Shown: positions 59,977 to 64,000 of the stretch, one piece after another
How the letters are laid out: the number at the start of each line of letters is the position of its first letter
Numbering within the stretch: position 1 is the first letter of the stretch
Source: Tepidisphaeraceae bacterium
Lineage (GTDB): Bacteria; Planctomycetota; Phycisphaerae; Tepidisphaerales; Tepidisphaeraceae
DNA length: 64,000 nt
Direction of reading: 5' to 3'
Assembly: GCA_035998445.1 (NCBI GenBank)
Contig: DASYHQ010000059.1
Location: 1 to 64,000, forward strand
Position numbers and translations under genes: made by a program
The notes under the pieces: generated by a model
Seen by the model: the letters and a program-made list of their open reading frames with translations, nothing else
The model's database searches: none
Told to the model about the DNA's origin: nothing

Positions 59977-62010
59977 ATGACCTACGAGCCCCTCGATGAC
60001 CGCCGCTACCGCCAGGTTCACCTCGACTTCCACACGAGCGAGCACATTGCCGACGTTGGTGCCGAATTCGACCCTGACGCGTTCGTCGCCACGCTCAAGC
60101 TCGGCCACGTCGATGCGATTAACCTTTTTGCCAAGTGTCATCACTCGTGGAGCTATTACCCGACGGAGGTCGGCCAGCGTCACCCCAATCTCGTGCCCGG
60201 CCTCGATCTGCTCGGCGAACAGATTAAGGCGTGCCACGCCGCGGGCATCCGTTGCCCGATTTACTACACGGTCGGGTGGAGCAGCAACGATGCGGCCGAC
60301 CACCCGGACTGGTGCGTGCGGCAACAGGACGGCTCGCTGTTGGCCAACATTGCGGCGTACGACCTCAACGCTGCCCCCGACAAGCTTAAGCCGGCCGGCG
60401 GTTGGTTTTTCCTCTGCCCCAGTGGCGAGTACCGCCGGCTGATGCTCGAGCAGACGCGCGAGATCCTTGAGACCTACGAGGTCGACGGGCTCTGGTACGA
60501 CATCTGCAATTTCGAGACGTGCTGGTGTCACAACTGCCGCGCCGGCATGAAGGAGGCGGGCTACGACGCCGAGAAGGTCGACGACGCGGCCGCTTACTGC
60601 GTCGACAAGTGGGAGTCGTTCATGAAGGCCTGCCGCGACTTGATCGCGGAGCGGCGGCCGGGGGCGAGCGTCTTCTTCAACGGGCTGGTCCACGTCGTCA
60701 CACCGCCGCGCATTCTCGCCCAGCAGACGCACTACGAGCTCGAGGACCTTCCGACGGTTTGGGGCGGCTACGACAAGCTCCCCCCACGGGCGCGCTTCTT
60801 CGCCGGCGACGGCAAGAAGACGATCGCGATGAGCGGCAAGTTCCACACCGCCTGGGGCGAGTTCGGCGGCTATAAGCACCCCGACGCCCTGCGCTACGAG
60901 GCCGCCTCGATGGTCAGCTTCGGTGCGATGTGCAATTTCGGCGACCAGCTCCACCCCTCGGGCAGGCTCGACGAGCAGACCTATCGAAACGTCGGCGAGG
61001 CGTTCGAGTACGTCCGGACGCTCGAGACCTGGCTGCCCGACGCGAAGCCCAAGGCGAACCTCGGCGTCCTGTTCAATGCGGAGACGAGCAACCGGTCCGT
61101 CCACGGCACGAGCAGCTCGCTGCACGACGAGGGGCTGTGCAACATGCTGCTCGAGTCGCAGATCGACTTCGAGCGCGTCTACCCCGACCGCGACCTGTCG
61201 CGCTTTGATGCGATCGTGCTGCCCGGCACGCGCAGCCTGACGCGCGACACCGCCGCAGCGCTGCAACGGTTCACCGTCGCGGGCGGACGGCTGTTGGTAC
61301 TCGGCGAGGGCTGCCTGCTCGCTGGCGCCGACGAGCTCGCCCTCGACATCGGCGGCGAGTACCTCGGTCATGCGAATTTTCAGGTCGACTACACGCTTGC
61401 CGGCGACGCACTGCGGCCGTTGGGCGACCTGGGCGTCGGGCCGTTCCTCAACTACACCGCCGCCCCGCGGATCAAGCCGACCGACGGTCAGGTGCTGGCG
61501 GCGATCCGCGAGCCCTACTTCGACCGCACCTACGGCCGATACTGCTCGCACCAGAACACGCCCTACGTCCTGCAGGACGCGCCCCATGTAGCCGCCGTGC
61601 GCAAGGGCAACGTGCTGACGCTGCCGCACTCGCTCGGGCTGCTCTACGCTAAGCACGGCGCCCGCGTCCATCGAGAACTCGCCACGGCCGCGCTTAAGCT
61701 CCTGGGCTTTGCGCCGACGGTGACGGTCGAGGGACTGATGAGCGCCGGCCGCGTGGCCCTCTACGAGCAGGCAAGCCACGGCCGACACGTCCTGCACCTG
61801 ACCTACGCCGTGCCGACGCCGCGCGGTCGGTGCATGGTGATCGAGGACCTGCCTACCCTTCGCGACGTCCGTGTGAGCGTAAAGCTCGATGGCGTGACGA
61901 GCGCGCGACTCCCGCTGCGCGGCGAGACGCTGCAGGCCAACCGCGAGGGCGACCGCCTCACCTTCACCCTTCCTCGGCTGCGAATGCACGAACTCGTCGA
62001 GTTGACGTAG
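59977..62010 (+). CDS. GHL6-like glycoside hydrolase with beta-galactosidase trimerisation-type domain
   Basis: About 677 residues from the Met at 59977; an earlier start at 59920 overlaps the spacer without support. The TIM-barrel part (about 10-350) begins YRQVHLDFHTSEHIADVG. It has INLFAKCHHSWSYYPTEVG and LWYDICNFETCWCHNCR near 170-186, a Cys cluster typical of hypothetical glycosyl hydrolase 6 proteins. A GATase-like beta-galactosidase trimerisation domain (about 360-560) carries NLGVLFNAETSNRSVHG and FDAIVLPGTRSLTRD. A C-terminal beta domain ends the protein. The substrate is unknown. It has no signal peptide. Confidence 0.8.
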   Translation: MTYEPLDDRRYRQVHLDFHTSEHIADVGAEFDPDAFVATLKLGHVDAINLFAKCHHSWSYYPTEVGQRHPNLVPGLDLLGEQIKACHAAGIRCPIYYTVGWSSNDAADHPDWCVRQQDGSLLANIAAYDLNAAPDKLKPAGGWFFLCPSGEYRRLMLEQTREILETYEVDGLWYDICNFETCWCHNCRAGMKEAGYDAEKVDDAAAYCVDKWESFMKACRDLIAERRPGASVFFNGLVHVVTPPRILAQQTHYELEDLPTVWGGYDKLPPRARFFAGDGKKTIAMSGKFHTAWGEFGGYKHPDALRYEAASMVSFGAMCNFGDQLHPSGRLDEQTYRNVGEAFEYVRTLETWLPDAKPKANLGVLFNAETSNRSVHGTSSSLHDEGLCNMLLESQIDFERVYPDRDLSRFDAIVLPGTRSLTRDTAAALQRFTVAGGRLLVLGEGCLLAGADELALDIGGEYLGHANFQVDYTLAGDALRPLGDLGVGPFLNYTAAPRIKPTDGQVLAAIREPYFDRTYGRYCSHQNTPYVLQDAPHVAAVRKGNVLTLPHSLGLLYAKHGARVHRELATAALKLLGFAPTVTVEGLMSAGRVALYEQASHGRHVLHLTYAVPTPRGRCMVIEDLPTLRDVRVSVKLDGVTSARLPLRGETLQANREGDRLTFTLPRLRMHELVELT

Positions 62011-62097
62011 CCGTAGCCGACCGGATTGGCGCGGCCGCTTTATCGGCGGCCAGTGTTGAACAGTTTCACTTTCAGTTGGAACCGGCGCAGGACCCGT

Positions 62098-62200
62098 TGT
62101 CATCCCGATGGGAGCGGTAGCGACCGGAGGGATCTCGACTGACTCACGGTGCGGGCCGTGGGAGATCCCTCGGGTCGCTACCGCTCCCATCGGGATGACA
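62098..62200. repeat. Inverted-repeat element, family C copy
   Basis: TGTCATCCCGATGGGAGCGG at the left and CCGCTCCCATCGGGATGACA at the right are exact reverse complements. GCGACCGGAGGGATCTC faces GAGATCCCTCGGGTCGC with one mismatch. About 25 central bases are unique. The rest of 62011-62416 shows no gene. Confidence 0.92.
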
Positions 62201-62416
62201 GTACCTTGACCCCCTACGTTAAAGGAACGTGCTCCGGCACGCACGCCGAACCGCAATCCGGCCGCTTAAGCGGCGTCGCTGGCCGTTGCGATATTGAGGG
62301 TGCGCCCTTTGCGTGCGTTCCCGCATCATCATGCGCGACCGACGGCACAGCGGACGATCACGGATCGCACTTGTTGAAGGCAACCCGTGGGGTCGAGCTT
62401 ACGGGTCAAAGCGTCA

Positions 62417-63913
62417 TCATCCAAAGGATCGCCGCGGGTGGGCGGCGCCTTCTTCCTTCATCTTCTGACGGGCCAGTTCAAGGAGAAGATCCGCGCGGAG
62501 CTCGGGTTCCTTGTCCCACAGGTTGTCGTACTGGTCCGGATCCTCCTTCAGGTCGTAAACCTCGCCTTTCGCCTCGTCGCGGTAGATGACCACTTTGTGA
62601 GAGTCGTTTACATAAGTGGTCTGATAGCAGTTGGCGGTAATATTGCTCTCGATCAGCGTTCCCGAGCGATAACGGTCTAAATTTCCTTCGAGGAAGCCGA
62701 GCAAGTTCATTCCCTGGATTCCTTGTGGAACTCCCAAGCCTGCCAGTTGCAGGAAGAGGCGCGGCAGGTCGACGAGATTCGCGATCGCGTCCGAATGCCC
62801 CTTCCTCCATTTCATGCCCGGCGCCCAGATCATCAGCGGCACCCTCTGGCAGTCCTCGTAGGCGGTCAGGCCTTTGCCCCAGAACCCGTGGTGCCCGTGC
62901 ATCTCACCGTGGTCCGAGGTGAAAACGATGACCGTGTTCGCGAGTTCTCCCGTCTCCTCAAGCAGCCGGATGACGCGCCCAACCCGATGATCGATAAACC
63001 CGATCATTCCGACGGTCGCCTGCAGGGCGCTGACGGCCTGCCCGTCGAGCCGCCTTCTTGGGAAGACGCAGGGGGTCATGAACTCGTCGTCGACTGCGGA
63101 CCAATCCCCCCTCAAGGCGGCGGCGTAAAACACAGGCTTGTCGTCGAACTCGCCCGGCCGATCGCTCTCGAAAGGCTTCAACTCGGAGCGGTCGACCCTG
63201 CTGTACCACGGCTCCGGGCAGTACATCGGCTCGTGCGGGTCCTCGAAGCTCATCCAGAGGAACCAAGGGTTGCCGGGCTCCCGGTACTGCTTGAGCCATC
63301 GTTCGGTCTCATTACCTACCCACGCGGTATTGTGATGTTCCTCGGGAATGTCCCACGGGCCGGCATACTCTCCGTCATAACTTCCGTTCATCCACTTCGG
63401 GAACCATTGCGGTTCGGTGACGCCCTGCCGTTGCAGGTAGCGTTTGTAATGCATTTCAGGCACGGTGTTGGCATTGTGCCCGGACGCCAACTGAACCTGA
63501 TCGAACCCAACGTAGGGACCGTCGAAAGGATTCGCTTCGGTGGAGCAGTACTCTCCGATGGCCGCAAGCAGGTGGCCTTCTTCCTTCGTTCTTTCAGTGA
63601 AATGCGACTTCCCGACGAGGGCGGTCTGGTAGCCCACCTGCTTCAGGCGCTGGGGCACCGTGAGCTCGGGAAACGGGTCAGCCGTGACGCCGAGCGTGTG
63701 GCTGCGGTGCAGGGAGGGGTATTGTCCCGTGAGGAGCGTCACTCGCGTCGGCGTACAAAGCGGTGAGGGACAATAGGCGCGCGTAAAATGAACGCCTTCG
63801 CTGCCGATGCGATCCAGTGCGGGGGTGGTAATCCCCTTTAGGCCGGTCAGCCCGGTGTGGTCCCAACGCTGTTGATCGGTGGTGATGAAGAGGATGTTCG
63901 GGCGTACGCTCAT
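62417..63913 (-). CDS. Sulfatase (formylglycine type)
   Basis: A 498-residue sulfatase. NILFITTDQQRWDHTGLTG opens the fold. The activation motif CTPTR (Cys-x-Pro-x-Arg) is at Cys 53 in SPLCTPTRVTLLTGQYP, the site where a formylglycine-generating enzyme acts. VGKSHFTERTKEEGH near 100, VFTSDHGEMHGHHGFWGKG near 330 and RVPLMIWAPGM near 358 are further sulfatase blocks. No signal peptide is visible. It would remove sulfate from a glycan or small ester. It is convergent with the GHL6-like gene, and the partial gene at the right edge is upstream on the same strand. Confidence 0.93.
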   Translation of the reverse strand: MSVRPNILFITTDQQRWDHTGLTGLKGITTPALDRIGSEGVHFTRAYCPSPLCTPTRVTLLTGQYPSLHRSHTLGVTADPFPELTVPQRLKQVGYQTALVGKSHFTERTKEEGHLLAAIGEYCSTEANPFDGPYVGFDQVQLASGHNANTVPEMHYKRYLQRQGVTEPQWFPKWMNGSYDGEYAGPWDIPEEHHNTAWVGNETERWLKQYREPGNPWFLWMSFEDPHEPMYCPEPWYSRVDRSELKPFESDRPGEFDDKPVFYAAALRGDWSAVDDEFMTPCVFPRRRLDGQAVSALQATVGMIGFIDHRVGRVIRLLEETGELANTVIVFTSDHGEMHGHHGFWGKGLTAYEDCQRVPLMIWAPGMKWRKGHSDAIANLVDLPRLFLQLAGLGVPQGIQGMNLLGFLEGNLDRYRSGTLIESNITANCYQTTYVNDSHKVVIYRDEAKGEVYDLKEDPDQYDNLWDKEPELRADLLLELARQKMKEEGAAHPRRSFG

Positions 63914-63934
63914 CGCATCGTATAGGGAGGCGTG

Positions 63935-64000
63935 TTAGTGGACGTGCAATATGCCGCGCCGGATGTCGCCGAGGTACTGCGTGGGTCCCAGGCCGCTGTG
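63935..64000 (-). CDS. C-terminal end of an unidentified protein (cut by the window edge)
   Basis: The minus strand reads HSGLGPTQYLGDIRRGILHV-H then stop (TAA at 63935-63937), 21 residues with no internal stop. It ends 21 bases upstream of the sulfatase start, so the two genes are probably cotranscribed. Too little is present to name a family. Confidence 0.5.
   Translation of the reverse strand, partial: HSGLGPTQYLGDIRRGILHVH

Noticed and set aside
62149-62589. Plus-strand open frame of 146 codons.
   Set aside because: It starts inside a family C element and runs antisense into the sulfatase gene, with no family features.

Overview
This is a GC-rich bacterial chromosome segment. It is most likely from a planctomycete, and within that group probably the Phycisphaerae (Tepidisphaera/Humisphaera-like soil lineages). 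The assignment is an inference. It rests on a prepilin-like protein with a C-terminal VDGH signature, a small membrane protein ending in the CxxCGYDLRATPxxCPECG tail common in planctomycetes, a formylglycine sulfatase beside carbohydrate-active enzymes, Ala/Thr/Pro-rich tails, and a phoH-pgpH-ybeY-corC order. No rRNA, tRNA, CRISPR array, complete insertion sequence or replication origin was recognised.

Layout. 1-3.6 kb: a transposase tail at the window edge, an ArsR regulator, a DoxX-like protein overlapping a RelE/ParE-type toxin with its antitoxin, and mnmG. 3.7-12 kb: a periplasmic coiled-coil protein, an SDR oxidoreductase, a PANK4-like DUF89 phosphatase, an HD phosphohydrolase and a large membrane glycosyltransferase, separated by long repeat-filled spacers. 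12-20.3 kb: citrate synthase, alanine dehydrogenase, an NtrC-type activator, a lone receiver, dapB, a GxxExxY cassette and threonine synthase. 20.5-24.3 kb: fliD and fliS. 24.7-28.9 kb: tatD, yraN, a peptide-binding lipoprotein-like SBP and a lone LutA-like Fe-S protein. 29.3-34.7 kb: phoH, pgpH, ybeY and a CorC/CNNM protein. 34.7-41.3 kb: three small related lipoproteins, topA, a metallophosphoesterase, a truncated acetyltransferase and a secreted-type hypothetical.

41.3-46.6 kb is an accessory island. It has a 13-unit 20-bp array, then five short plus-strand genes (lipoprotein, DUF1493, SUKH, two membrane proteins). These are spaced by roughly 80-103 bp imperfect palindromes with ATAAC/GTTAT ends that look like integron attC sites, although no integrase is visible. 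A broken REP-associated (Y1) transposase lies inside this island among REP-like palindromes. 46.6-51.3 kb: three stand-alone receiver proteins, wrbA and a GH2 beta-mannosidase. 51.6-57.3 kb: a MacB-like export operon (Cys-rich exported protein, HlyD-type adaptor, ABC ATPase, two FtsX-type permeases, a Cys-motif lipoprotein). 57.5-64 kb: a prepilin-like protein divergent from a GH130 phosphorylase, a GHL6-like glycosidase, a sulfatase and a partial gene. With the GH2 enzyme these suggest mannan or sulfated glycan use.

The most striking property is the spacers. At least eight families of inverted repeats, each a pair of short palindromes facing each other across 30-100 bp (and up to 640 bp when nested), fill most intergenic gaps. 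Two tandem arrays with 21-bp and 20-bp periods, close to two helical turns, are also present. These repeats create many false open frames, and they shift apparent gene starts (tatD) or follow truncated genes (the acetyltransferase and Y1 transposase fragments).
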